Under the pieces are notes generated by a model. The model did no database searches and was not told the origin of the DNA. It worked only from the letters and a program-made list of their open reading frames with translations. This document shows positions 16,695-27,438 of a stretch of DNA of 64,000 nucleotides, one piece after another. Every line of letters begins with the position of its first letter. Position 1 is the first letter of the stretch. The position numbers and the translations under genes are program-made. The stretch lies in assembly GCF_042680565.1 (NCBI RefSeq), contig NZ_JBHUEJ010000008.1:1-64000 (forward strand), in the 5' to 3' direction. Source of the DNA: Ottowia flava (GTDB lineage Bacteria > Pseudomonadota > Gammaproteobacteria > Burkholderiales > Burkholderiaceae_C).

Positions 16695-17483
16695 TTGGCG
16701 CGCATTCATCCCACGGCGCTGATCGACCCCGCTGCCGAACTGGCGGACGACGTCGAGGTAGGCGCCTATTCGGTCATCGGCCCGCATGTGCGCATTGGGG
16801 CGGCTTGCCATATCGGCCCGCATTGCGTGATCGAGGGACACACCACGCTGGGGCAGGGCAACCGCGTCTTCCAGTTCGCCAGCCTGGGCGCGGCCCCTCA
16901 GGACAAGAAATACGCGGGTGAACCCACACGCCTGGAGATCGGTGACGGCAACACGATCCGCGAATTCGTCACCATCAACACCGGCACGGTGCAGGACGCT
17001 GGCGTCACCCGCGTTGGCAACGACAACTGGATCATGGCCTACGTGCACGTCGCCCACGACTGCCAACTGGGCGACCACATCATCCTGGCCAACTCGGTGC
17101 AACTGGCCGGGCACGTGCACCTGGGAGACTGGGTCTTTCTGGGCGGCCTGACTGGGGTGCACCAGTTCGTGCGCGTCGGCGCCCACGCGATGACGGCGTT
17201 TCAGTCGCGTCTGGCGCAGGACGTGCCACCCTTCGTCACCGCGGGCGGCAACCCGGCCGAGGCGCAGAGCATCAACGCCGAGGGTCTGCGCCGGCGTGGC
17301 TTCACGTCCGAGCGCATTGCGCTGGTCAAGCAGATGTACCGTTTGTTGTACCGCAAAGGGCTGACGCTGGACGCCGCCCGCCAACAGATCGACGCGCTGC
17401 GTGGCGAAGTGCCCGAGGCCGACGCCGACATCGCGCTGATGCAGGGCTTTCTGATCCAAGCCACGCGCGGGATCGTGCGCTGA
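16695..17483 (+). CDS. lpxA: UDP-N-acetylglucosamine O-acyltransferase
   Basis: This 262-residue enzyme starts lipid A synthesis by adding a 3-hydroxyacyl chain to UDP-GlcNAc. It has hexapeptide-repeat beta-helix sequence throughout (RIHPTALIDPAAELADDV, IGAACHIGPHCVIEGH), the active-site region AYVHVAHDCQLGDH and the C-terminal helical domain ending in LIQATRGIVR. The TTG at 16695 is supported by AAGGAG at 16682-16687. About 100 bases without a gene separate it from fabZ. Confidence 0.95.
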   Translation: MARIHPTALIDPAAELADDVEVGAYSVIGPHVRIGAACHIGPHCVIEGHTTLGQGNRVFQFASLGAAPQDKKYAGEPTRLEIGDGNTIREFVTINTGTVQDAGVTRVGNDNWIMAYVHVAHDCQLGDHIILANSVQLAGHVHLGDWVFLGGLTGVHQFVRVGAHAMTAFQSRLAQDVPPFVTAGGNPAEAQSINAEGLRRRGFTSERIALVKQMYRLLYRKGLTLDAARQQIDALRGEVPEADADIALMQGFLIQATRGIVR

Positions 17484-17789
17484 GCACGGCGTCTTGCTGT
17501 CGAGAGAGTTGCATGCACATCGCGCGCATTCTGGTGCCCGCTGCTGCGTGTTGATCGCTCAGCGCCATCGCACCGGCCAACATTTCCATCGAGAGGCGTC
17601 CGTCCAGATGCACCACATGTTGTCGGCCTTGGCAGAAAGACCCCTTGCAGGATCTTCCGTCTCGCCGTCGCCCAAGCCAGCCCACGCGACCTGAGGCAGG
17701 TGATGCGCATGGCGTTGCCGCAACCGATGTACGACGAGCAGAAGGCCGCCCTGGCGGCGCTGGCCGAGGCGCGTATGGGCGTGCGCTGA
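17484..17789 (+). pseudogene. Possible decayed coding remnant between lpxA and lpxB
   Basis: Directly after the lpxA stop, the same frame stays open to a TGA at 17787, one base before the lpxB GTG. It has no usable start until GTG 17700 or ATG 17703. The last 28 codons (from ATG 17703) read like real protein (MALPQPMYDEQKAALAALAEAR). A different frame opens at 17513 with MHIARILVPAAAC and then stops. This could be a small gene broken by frameshifts, a short coupled ORF, or chance. I do not recognise a family. Confidence 0.3.
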
Positions 17790-17790
17790 C

Positions 17791-19038
17791 GTGCAAGCCA
17801 TCGACACCCTGCCGACCACGACCCCGCTCCAGAGCAGGGCCCCGCGCTTCGCCCTGGTCGCGGGCGAAGCCTCGGGCGACCTGCTCGCCGGGCATTTGTT
17901 GGCCGCGCTGCGCCAGCGCTGGCCGGGCCTGCGCAGCGCCGGCATCGGCGGCGCGCACATGGCCGCGCAGGGTTTTGACGCGTGGTGGCCGGTCGAAAAG
18001 CTGTCGGTGCGCGGCTACCTGGAAGTGCTGCCGCGCCTGCCCGAATTGCTGCGCCTGCGCCGCCAGTTGGGCGATCGGCTGCTGGCCGAGCGGCCCGATC
18101 TGTTCATCGGTGTCGACGCGCCCGACTTCAACTTCGACCTGGAAGCGCGGCTGAAAGCCGGCGGCCTCAAGACTCTGCATTTCGTCAGCCCATCGTTCTG
18201 GGCCTGGCGGCCTGAGAAGCTGCAAAAGCTGCAGCGCGCCGCCGATCACGTGCTGTGCCTGTTCCCGTTCGAGCCCGAACTGCTGCAGGCCGCCGGTATC
18301 GCCGCCACCTACGTCGGCCACCCGCTCGCGCAGGCGATCCCGATGCAGACGGACCCGGTCGCAGCGCGCGCGGCCCTGGGCATCGACGCACAAGGCCCGG
18401 TCGTGGCCTTGCTGCCGGGCAGCCGCCGGGCCGAGGTCGAGCACCTGGGTTCAAGGTTCTTTCAGGCTGCAGCCCTAGTGCAATCTGCGCAACCAGCTAC
18501 ACAATTCATAGTGCCAACGGTGCCTTACCTGTTGCCGCAGGTGCGCCAGCTGGCCGCGGCCAGCGGCCTGGGCAGCGCCGCGCATGTGGTGGAAGGGCAG
18601 TCGCACGCCGCGCTGGCCGCGTGCGACCTCACGCTGATCGCCAGCGGCACCGCGACCCTCGAGGCCGCGCTTTTTCACAAGCCCATGGTCATTGCCTACG
18701 CCATGCCGGCGCTCAGCTACCACCTGATGTGGCGCAAGCGCCAGTTGCCCTGGGTCGGCCTGCCCAACATCCTGTGTGCGCCCAACGAATGGCTGCACCG
18801 CCCGGTCGGCGTGTCGGCGCGTGCATGGGCCGATAAGCCGGGTGCGCCCTTCGTCGTGCCCGAGCTGGTGCAGGACGCGGCCACGCCCGCCGCGTTGGCG
18901 GCCGCGGTGCTGGGTTGGCTGGACGCGCCTGAGACAATGGCGGCCACCACGGCGCGCTTTGAACAACTGCACGCAGAACTGCGCCGCCCCACCGCCCAAC
19001 TCGCCACCGATGCGATCCAAACGCTTCTTGACCGCTGA
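17791..19038 (+). CDS. lpxB: Lipid-A-disaccharide synthase
   Basis: This 415-residue glycosyltransferase joins UDP-diacylglucosamine and lipid X. Family motifs are FALVAGEASGDLLAG, IGGAHMAAQGF, VDAPDFNFDLE, FVSPSFWAWRP, YVGHPLAQ, LLPGSRRAEVEHL and ASGTATLEAAL. The GTG start at 17791 is likely; conserved sequence begins at residue 18. Residues 232-237 (SAQPAT) come from a repeat copy and lie in the loop before IVPTVP, where other LpxB proteins have a short variable stretch. The 3' end overlaps rnhB by 29 bases. Confidence 0.95.
   Translation: MQAIDTLPTTTPLQSRAPRFALVAGEASGDLLAGHLLAALRQRWPGLRSAGIGGAHMAAQGFDAWWPVEKLSVRGYLEVLPRLPELLRLRRQLGDRLLAERPDLFIGVDAPDFNFDLEARLKAGGLKTLHFVSPSFWAWRPEKLQKLQRAADHVLCLFPFEPELLQAAGIAATYVGHPLAQAIPMQTDPVAARAALGIDAQGPVVALLPGSRRAEVEHLGSRFFQAAALVQSAQPATQFIVPTVPYLLPQVRQLAAASGLGSAAHVVEGQSHAALAACDLTLIASGTATLEAALFHKPMVIAYAMPALSYHLMWRKRQLPWVGLPNILCAPNEWLHRPVGVSARAWADKPGAPFVVPELVQDAATPAALAAAVLGWLDAPETMAATTARFEQLHAELRRPTAQLATDAIQTLLDR
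18466..18513 (+). repeat. Dispersed repeat copy 4, inside lpxB
   Basis: Core TGCGCAACCAGCTA at 18486-18499, with a head (CAGCCCTAGTGCAATC) like the intergenic copies. It is in frame and gives LVQSAQPATQFIV. Confidence 0.7.
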
Positions 19039-19660
19039 ACAAACCGCGCTGGACTGGTCTGCGCCCGGCCTGTGCGCGGGCGTGGACGAAGCCGGCCGTG
19101 GGCCGCTGGCCGGCCCGGTGGTCGCCGCCGCGGTGATCCTGAACCCGCGCCAGCCGATCGCCGGCCTGGCCGATTCCAAGGCGTTGACCGCGCGCCGGCG
19201 CGAACAGCTGTTTGCCGAGATCTGCGAGAAGGCGCTGTGCTGCTCCATCGCCGAAGCCAGCACGGCCGAGATCGACGCGCTGAACATCCTGCAGGCGACG
19301 CTGCTGGCCATGCGCCGCGCGGTCGAAGGCCTGCGCCTGGCGCCCACGCTGGTGCGCGTGGATGGCAACCGCTTGCCGGTGCTGCCCATGCGGGCCGAAG
19401 CCGTGGTCGGCGGCGACGCGCGGGTGGCGGAAATCTCGGCCGCGTCCATCCTGGCCAAGGTGCACCGCGACCGATGGTGCGCGCAGATCGATGCCGATTG
19501 GCCGCACTACGGGTTTGCGGCGCACAAGGGCTACGGCACCGCAGCCCACCTGGCGGCCTTGCGCGAGCATGGCGCGTGTGAACACCACCGTCGCAGCTTC
19601 GCCCCCGTGGCGCAAGTGTTGGGCGTGGTGTCGCGCGTCACTTTGGAACGCGCGCCGTGA
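19010..19660 (+). CDS. rnhB: Ribonuclease HII
   Basis: This 216-residue RNase HII has the signature GVDEAGRGPLAGPVVAAAVIL (catalytic Asp and Glu), LADSKALTARRRE and the third acidic residue near AEAVVGGDARVAEISAASILAKVHRD, plus HKGYGTAAHL. It cuts RNA in DNA-RNA hybrids and removes single ribonucleotides from DNA. The ATG at 19010 (MRSKRFLTAEQ) gives a normal N-terminus and a 29-base overlap with lpxB; the TTG at 19028 is an alternative. Its end overlaps the next GTG (GTGA). Confidence 0.95.
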   Translation: MRSKRFLTAEQTALDWSAPGLCAGVDEAGRGPLAGPVVAAAVILNPRQPIAGLADSKALTARRREQLFAEICEKALCCSIAEASTAEIDALNILQATLLAMRRAVEGLRLAPTLVRVDGNRLPVLPMRAEAVVGGDARVAEISAASILAKVHRDRWCAQIDADWPHYGFAAHKGYGTAAHLAALREHGACEHHRRSFAPVAQVLGVVSRVTLERAP

Positions 19661-20448
19661 GCGAGGCCGGGCCGGTCTTCATCCAGTCGCGCGACAACGC
19701 GCTGGTCAAGGACTTGCGCCGTTTGGCGCAGGACAACGCGGCCTACCGCAAGCAGGGCCGCGTCTGGGTCGAGGGCGATCACCTGTGCCGTGCTGCGCTG
19801 GCGCGCGGCTGGCGCCCGGTGATGACCGTATTTTCTGAGTCATATTGGCCTTTGGCGCAGGCGGAGATTGCGCAGGCAGCTCCAAAAAACATAGTAATTG
19901 CCGATGGGTTGATGGCCGGCATCAGTGGGCTGGAGTCGCCCGCGCCGCTGGCCTTCGTGCTGGGCCTGCCTGAAGCACCCGCGCTGGCGCCAGATGCCCC
20001 CAGCGTCGTGCTGGACCGCGTGCAGGACGCTGGCAACGTCGGCTCCATCCTGCGCAGTGCCGGGGCGTTCGGCTTTGGCCAGGTGCTGGCGCTGAAAGGC
20101 ACGGCAGCCCTGTGGTCGCCCAAGGTGCTGCGGGCCGGCATGGGGGCGCACTTCGGCCTGCGCCTGGTCGAGGGACTGGCGCCGGGCGACCTGGCCGCGC
20201 TGCAGGTGCCGCTGGTCGTCACCAGCTCGCATCAGGGCGATTGGCTGCACCGCGCCGCCTTGCCCTGGCCGTGCGCCTGGGTCATGGGGCACGAAGGGCA
20301 GGGCGTGGGCTCGGCCTTGGCCGAGCGGGCGGCGCACGGCGTGCGCATCGCCCAGCCGGGGGGTGAAGAGTCGCTTAACGTCGCCGCGGCGGCGGCCATC
20401 TGCCTGCACGCCAGCGCCGCGCAAAACGCCACGCCCAACCGGGTTTAA
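19657..20448 (+). CDS. TrmH/SpoU-family RNA 2'-O-methyltransferase
   Basis: This 263-residue SPOUT enzyme has an N-terminal substrate-binding domain (ALVKDLRRLAQDNAAYRKQG, VEGDHLC). The C-terminal knot carries LDRVQDAGNVGSILRSAGAFG, VMGHEGQGV and IAQPGGEESLNVAAAAAICL. It methylates a ribose in rRNA or tRNA; the exact target cannot be read from sequence, although an RlmB-like 23S role is plausible. It is coupled to rnhB by GTGA. Residues 71-76 (IAQAAP), between the two domains, come from a repeat copy. Confidence 0.85.
   Translation: MSEAGPVFIQSRDNALVKDLRRLAQDNAAYRKQGRVWVEGDHLCRAALARGWRPVMTVFSESYWPLAQAEIAQAAPKNIVIADGLMAGISGLESPAPLAFVLGLPEAPALAPDAPSVVLDRVQDAGNVGSILRSAGAFGFGQVLALKGTAALWSPKVLRAGMGAHFGLRLVEGLAPGDLAALQVPLVVTSSHQGDWLHRAALPWPCAWVMGHEGQGVGSALAERAAHGVRIAQPGGEESLNVAAAAAICLHASAAQNATPNRV
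19841..19902 (+). repeat. Dispersed repeat copy 5, inside the TrmH-type gene
   Basis: The head TTGGCCTTTGGCGCAGG is followed by the core TGCGCAGGCAGCT and a degenerate tail. It is in frame, giving IAQAAPKNIVIA. Confidence 0.65.
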
Positions 20449-20485
20449 GGCCTTGGCTTGACGGTGGCGGTGGCTACCTGCACGC

Positions 20486-20491
20486 TATAAT
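20486..20491 (+). promoter_or_regulatory. Candidate -10 box of the carA promoter
   Basis: A perfect TATAAT lies 124 bases before the carA GTG. TTGACG at 20458-20463 is 22 bases upstream, too far for a standard -35, so the -35 is weak or an activator is needed. The leader would be about 118 bases. Confidence 0.5.
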
Positions 20492-20550
20492 CAGCAGCTT
20501 TTCTCGAAACCGCGTCGCCCGACCGCAGTCAAGGCCTTTTTCCACCTGAG

Positions 20551-20631
20551 ATGAGCCGCGCGGCGCGCCGCGTGGCCAGGCAAGAGCGGGCGACCGTCAG
20601 ACAACGGAGTACCCCGTGCTTTCCACCTTGA
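20551..20631 (+). CDS. Possible arginine-rich leader ORF overlapping the carA start
   Basis: ATG at 20551 opens a 26-codon frame (MSRAARRVARQERATV then RQRSTPCFPP), ending 13 bases inside carA in a different frame. Seven of 26 residues are Arg, including rare AGG and AGA codons. CarAB makes carbamoyl phosphate for arginine and pyrimidines, so an arginine-sensing leader peptide is conceivable. It has no good ribosome binding site, and GC-rich random ORFs are often Arg-rich. Speculative. Confidence 0.2.
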   Translation: MSRAARRVARQERATVRQRSTPCFPP

Positions 20632-21827
20632 GCGGGAAACATCCCGCCGCCATCCTGGCCCTTGCCGATGGCACGGTCTTCATCGGTCAATCCATCGGTG
20701 CCGCCGGCCAGACGGTCGGCGAAGTGGTGTTCAACACCTCGATCACCGGTTACCAGGAAATCCTGACCGACCCCAGCTACTGCCAGCAGCTGGTCACGCT
20801 GACCTATCCCCACATCGGTAACTACGGCACCAACGCCGAAGACGTTGAAGCGGCCAAGATCCACGCCGCCGGCCTGATCGTGCGCGATTTGCCCCTGCTG
20901 GCCAGCAACTTCCGCAGCGACGCCTCGCTCAGCGACTACCTGCAGCGCGCGGGTGCCGTCGCCATCGCCGGCATCGACACGCGCCAACTGACGCGCCTGC
21001 TGCGCGACAAGGGCGCGCAAAACGGCGCCATCCTGGCGCTGGCCGCGGGCGAAGTCGCCGGGCAGGCGCAGATCGACGCCGCCCTGACCGCCGCGCGCGC
21101 CGTGCCGCCGATGAACGGGCTGGACCTGGCCAAAGTCGTCACCACCCACGCGCCCTACAACTGGGACCAGGCCGAATGGCAACTGGGCGAAGGCTACAGC
21201 GTGCAGGCTGCGCCGCGCTTCAAGGTCGTGGCCTACGACTTCGGCGTGAAGTACAACATTCTGCGCATGCTGGCCGAGCGCGGCTGCTCACTGACCGTGG
21301 TGCCCGCTCAAACGTCGGCGGCCGAGGTGCTGGCGATGCAGCCGGACGGCGTCTTCTTGTCCAACGGCCCCGGCGACCCGGGCCCGTGCGAATACGCCAT
21401 CGCCGCAACGCGCACGCTGATCGACAGCGGCCTGCCGGTCTTCGGCATCTGCCTGGGCCACCAGATCATGGCGCTGGCCGCCGGCGCCAAGACCTTCAAG
21501 ATGGCCAACAGCCACCACGGCGCCAACCACCCCGTGAAGGACCTGGACAGCGGCCGCGTCAGCATCACCAGCCAGAACCACGGGTTTGCGGTGGCGCTGG
21601 ATTCGCTGCCTGACACGCTGCGCGCCACGCACGTCAGCCTGTTCGATGGCACGCTGCAAGGCCTGGAATTCAAGGGCAAGCCGGCGTTCTGCTTTCAGGG
21701 CCACCCGGAAGCGTCCCCCGGCCCGCACGACATTGGCTACCTGTTCGACCGTTTCATAGAAAACATGGCGAAGGCCGGCGCTGGTACTGCGCAGGCAGCT
21801 ACACAAAAGGGAGTGACCACCGCATGA
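20616..21827 (+). CDS. carA: Carbamoyl-phosphate synthase small subunit
   Basis: This 403-residue glutamine amidotransferase subunit releases ammonia from glutamine for CarB. It begins with ALADGTVFIGQSIGA and contains VFNTSITGYQEILTDPSY, VVAYDFGVKYNILRML and LSNGPGDPGPC. The catalytic Cys is in FGICLGHQIMALA, with the His-Glu pair in FCFQGHPEASPGPHD. The GTG start at 20616 follows GGAG. The last 13 residues (TAQAATQKGVTTA) are largely supplied by a repeat copy. The next gene overlaps by four bases. carB is not adjacent: three small genes lie between. Confidence 0.96.
   Translation: MLSTLSGKHPAAILALADGTVFIGQSIGAAGQTVGEVVFNTSITGYQEILTDPSYCQQLVTLTYPHIGNYGTNAEDVEAAKIHAAGLIVRDLPLLASNFRSDASLSDYLQRAGAVAIAGIDTRQLTRLLRDKGAQNGAILALAAGEVAGQAQIDAALTAARAVPPMNGLDLAKVVTTHAPYNWDQAEWQLGEGYSVQAAPRFKVVAYDFGVKYNILRMLAERGCSLTVVPAQTSAAEVLAMQPDGVFLSNGPGDPGPCEYAIAATRTLIDSGLPVFGICLGHQIMALAAGAKTFKMANSHHGANHPVKDLDSGRVSITSQNHGFAVALDSLPDTLRATHVSLFDGTLQGLEFKGKPAFCFQGHPEASPGPHDIGYLFDRFIENMAKAGAGTAQAATQKGVTTA
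21776..21815 (+). repeat. Dispersed repeat copy 6, at the 3' end of carA
   Basis: Core TGCGCAGGCAGCTA in frame, giving TAQAAT at residues 391-396 of 403. It forms a C-terminal extension beyond the glutaminase domain. Confidence 0.7.
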
Positions 21828-22186
21828 AGCTTTACAGCTTTCCGCAAGGCACGCTGGAAAAGGCCATCGCCAAGCGCATGATGACCATGGTGGCGCCGCA
21901 CAAGGAATGGTTTGCCGACCGCTGGTCGCAAAAGCCGTACAAGAAATCGTTCATGGAGCTCAAAGCCATGCCACTGATCACCTTCGTGGCCAAGGGCAAG
22001 ACCTGGACTGACGAAGAATTCAACGGTGAACTGGCCGCCTGGGACGTCAAGTTCTACGACGCCGAAGTCGAAGTCCTGCGCCCCATGGTCGAAGGCGACG
22101 GTCTGCTGCAGCTGATGCAGAAGAACGTGCCGGCCGAACGTGTCCAGGCGCTACTGCGCAAGCTGGACGAGGACCGTCATGCCTAA
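21824..22186 (+). CDS. Conserved-looking hypothetical protein, 120 residues
   Basis: I do not recognise this family. The ATG overlaps the carA stop (ATGA), and the last eight bases overlap the next gene. The protein is cytoplasmic in appearance and rich in Lys, Met and Trp (KEWFADRWSQKPYKKSFMELKAM, then VAKGKTWTDEEFN), with a helical C-terminus (VPAERVQALLRKLDED). It has the codon bias of its neighbours. Tight coupling to carA suggests co-expression, but no function can be stated. Confidence 0.75.
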   Translation: MKLYSFPQGTLEKAIAKRMMTMVAPHKEWFADRWSQKPYKKSFMELKAMPLITFVAKGKTWTDEEFNGELAAWDVKFYDAEVEVLRPMVEGDGLLQLMQKNVPAERVQALLRKLDEDRHA

Positions 22187-22883
22187 TCAGGTGGTCGGCG
22201 GTGCGCGCGGTTTCCTGACGCGCCTGGGCTTGGCCGCCATCGTGGCAGGCGCGGGCTTGGCAGGCTGTGCGCCAATGGGAACAGGCATGGCCGCCCCGTC
22301 AACGGCGCGCGTCGACCGGCTGGCGGCGCTGTTCGTGCAGGCGGTGCCGGTTGGCTGGATGGTCGATCGGGTTGCAGCGCGCGACACGCAGTGGCCCTTC
22401 CAGAAATACCCAGGCCGATACACACCGACGCAACTGGCGTGCACGCGTGGCGAGTTGACCGCCGACAAGGTGTCGGCCACCCAGCACGCAGACGCGCGCG
22501 CGTTCGCGCGTCGCTATCCTGACCGGGTCGAAGAGTCGATCCAGGTGCTGGAAAGTGGGGCTGCCGAAGCCATGGGCCTGCTGATGCGTGCTGGCATGGG
22601 CGAGGCCATTTCCGGCCGAAAAGTCGATGCTGGCAGCGTTATGCGATCGCTCTCGGCTGGTCAGTTGCGTGCCTTTAACGAACTGGGCGAGGGTACTCAA
22701 CATACCGAGCTGCGTCAGGCAATGCGCATCGACGAGCTCGCCAGCGGTGGTAGCCGCGCCCAGACGCACCAGCGTGGCGTGAGGTTGGGCCAGTCACTGC
22801 TTGTCGGTCCTATGCTGAGCGCCATGGAGCGCTGCCAGGTTTCGCCCGGCACGCTGTTCGACAAGGCCGGGACGCTGACGTGA
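22179..22883 (+). CDS. Predicted lipoprotein, first of two tandem paralogs
   Basis: A 234-residue protein with a signal peptide ending in the lipobox LAGC (GLAAIVAGAGLAGC), so it is probably attached to the inner or outer membrane. I recognise no catalytic motif. It shares its layout with the next gene: VxxLxxGAAxxxGxxMRxGxG (here VLESGAAEAMGLLMRAGMG), then a segment ending in LRQAMRI, then a final ERC near the C-terminus. The ATG at 22179 overlaps the preceding gene by eight bases, and its stop overlaps the next GTG. It is part of the carA-carB transcription unit. Confidence 0.75.
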   Translation: MPNQVVGGARGFLTRLGLAAIVAGAGLAGCAPMGTGMAAPSTARVDRLAALFVQAVPVGWMVDRVAARDTQWPFQKYPGRYTPTQLACTRGELTADKVSATQHADARAFARRYPDRVEESIQVLESGAAEAMGLLMRAGMGEAISGRKVDAGSVMRSLSAGQLRAFNELGEGTQHTELRQAMRIDELASGGSRAQTHQRGVRLGQSLLVGPMLSAMERCQVSPGTLFDKAGTLT

Positions 22884-23509
22884 TCCCGCTGGTGGTGCGC
22901 TGGATGGCATGGATGGCGGCTGCGCTGGCGGCCGCACTGGCGGGCTGCGCCCGCCTGCCATTGACGGCGGAAAGACCACCAGAGGATCGCTTTGCCGATG
23001 CATTTGTCGAGTTGCTTCCCGTAGCGGCATTGATGGGCCATTCGGCCGAGCGCGACCCACGTTGGCCGTTGGGCGACAGGGCGCGCCTGGTCAGTGACGC
23101 GCAGCTGAGCTGCATGCGCCAGTCCCTTTCGCCAGCCGAAGTGCGTGCGTCGCAGCGCCAGGTGGCCCGCGACTATGCGCAAGCCCATGGGGGCACGCTT
23201 ACGGCTGATCTCGAAGTTCTTGAAGACGGCGCCGCTCGCCTGATCGGTCAGGCCATGCGCGAAGGCGCGGGCCTGCCCATCGAAGGCGGCCGTGCGCCTG
23301 CTACGACAGCGGAAACGCGCGCGTTGGCGGCGTTTGCCCGCGACCCGCGGTATGCCAGTCTGCGCGAGGCCACGGGCTTGGCGCGTCTGGCTGGCGGCGA
23401 GCCCGCGCCTGCTGGTCAGCGCGGCAAGGACATTGCCAGCGCACTTACCGTCAATTTTCTGACCAACGCTTTCCTGCGTTGCCATATCCCGGTCAAGCTC
23501 TTGTATTGA
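22880..23509 (+). CDS. Predicted lipoprotein, second of two tandem paralogs
   Basis: A 209-residue protein with a signal peptide and lipobox LAGC (MAAALAAALAGC). Homology to the previous gene is visible by eye: AFVELLPVAALM vs LFVQAVPVGWMV, VLEDGAARLIGQAMREGAG vs VLESGAAEAMGLLMRAGMG, YASLREATGL vs HTELRQAMRI, and a terminal Cys (LRCHIPV vs ERCQVSP). The GTG start at 22880 overlaps the previous stop (GTGA). It ends 10 bases before carB. No function is assigned; an old tandem duplication is the likely origin. Confidence 0.75.
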   Translation: MIPLVVRWMAWMAAALAAALAGCARLPLTAERPPEDRFADAFVELLPVAALMGHSAERDPRWPLGDRARLVSDAQLSCMRQSLSPAEVRASQRQVARDYAQAHGGTLTADLEVLEDGAARLIGQAMREGAGLPIEGGRAPATTAETRALAAFARDPRYASLREATGLARLAGGEPAPAGQRGKDIASALTVNFLTNAFLRCHIPVKLLY

Positions 23510-23519
23510 CCGCCAAGCC

Positions 23520-26798
<3,279 letters not shown>

Positions 26799-26874
26799 TC
26801 CTGCCGGCGCGGCTTTCCCTGATCTGGCGCAGCAACCCTGTGCCGGGGTGCGGGAGCCTTGGGACCGCCCGAGG

Positions 26875-26880
26875 CATAAT
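26875..26880 (+). promoter_or_regulatory. Candidate -10 box for greA
   Basis: CATAAT lies 14 bases before a strong terminator-like hairpin. A transcript starting near 26887 would run straight into that hairpin before reaching greA. Confidence 0.45.
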
Positions 26881-26893
26881 GTCGTCAGACACA

Positions 26894-26933
26894 CACCGCC
26901 GAGGGGCAACGCTCGGCGGTGTTCGCATTTTTT
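26894..26933 (+). terminator. Terminator-like hairpin in the greA leader
   Basis: A ten-base stem CACCGCCGAG / CTCGGCGGTG closes an eight-base loop. A T-rich tail with six T follows, ending 18 bases before the greA ATG. It may end carB transcripts, attenuate greA, or both. Confidence 0.75.
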
Positions 26934-26951
26934 ATCTGGACTTAGAGACAA

Positions 26952-27428
26952 ATGGCCACCATTCCCATCACGACGCGCGGCGCCGAGAAGCTCAAGGCCG
27001 AGCTGCATCGCCTGAAGACCAAGGACCGCCCGGAAGTCATCAACGCCATCGCCGAAGCGCGCGCGCAGGGCGATTTGAGCGAGAACGCCGAGTACGACGC
27101 CGCCAAGGACCGTCAAGGCTTCATCGAAGGGCGCATCAAGGAAGTCGAAGGCAAGCTGGCCGCCGCGCAGATCATTGACCCCACCTCGCTGGACGCAGGT
27201 GGCAAGGTGGTGTTTGGCGCCACCGTGCAGCTGGAAGAGGAAGACTCTGGCGAAAAGGTGACCTACCAGATCGTCGGTGAGGACGAGGCCGACCTGAAGC
27301 ACGGCCTGATCAACATCGGCAGCCCGATTGCGCGTGCGCTGATCGGCAAGGTCGAGGGCGACAGCGCCGAAGTGCAGGCGCCCGGTGGCGTGAAGCACTA
27401 CGAAATCATCGCCGTCAGCTACGTCTGA
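26952..27428 (+). CDS. greA: Transcription elongation factor GreA
   Basis: This 158-residue protein is the standard length. It has the N-terminal coiled coil with PITTRGAEKLKAELHRLK, IAEARAQGDLSENAEYDAAKDRQGF and EGRIKEVEGKLA, and the C-terminal domain with VVFGATVQLEEED, YQIVGEDEADLK and ISxxSPIARALIGK-like INIGSPIARALIGK. It rescues backtracked RNA polymerase by stimulating transcript cleavage. A terminator hairpin sits in its leader. The DUF4149 gene follows by 10 bases. Confidence 0.96.
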   Translation: MATIPITTRGAEKLKAELHRLKTKDRPEVINAIAEARAQGDLSENAEYDAAKDRQGFIEGRIKEVEGKLAAAQIIDPTSLDAGGKVVFGATVQLEEEDSGEKVTYQIVGEDEADLKHGLINIGSPIARALIGKVEGDSAEVQAPGGVKHYEIIAVSYV

Positions 27429-27438
27429 AAGCCCGCCC

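Noticed and set aside
20458..20491. TTGACG and TATAAT as a complete carA promoter
   Set aside because: The spacing is 22 bases, too long for a standard sigma-70 promoter; only the -10 is kept.
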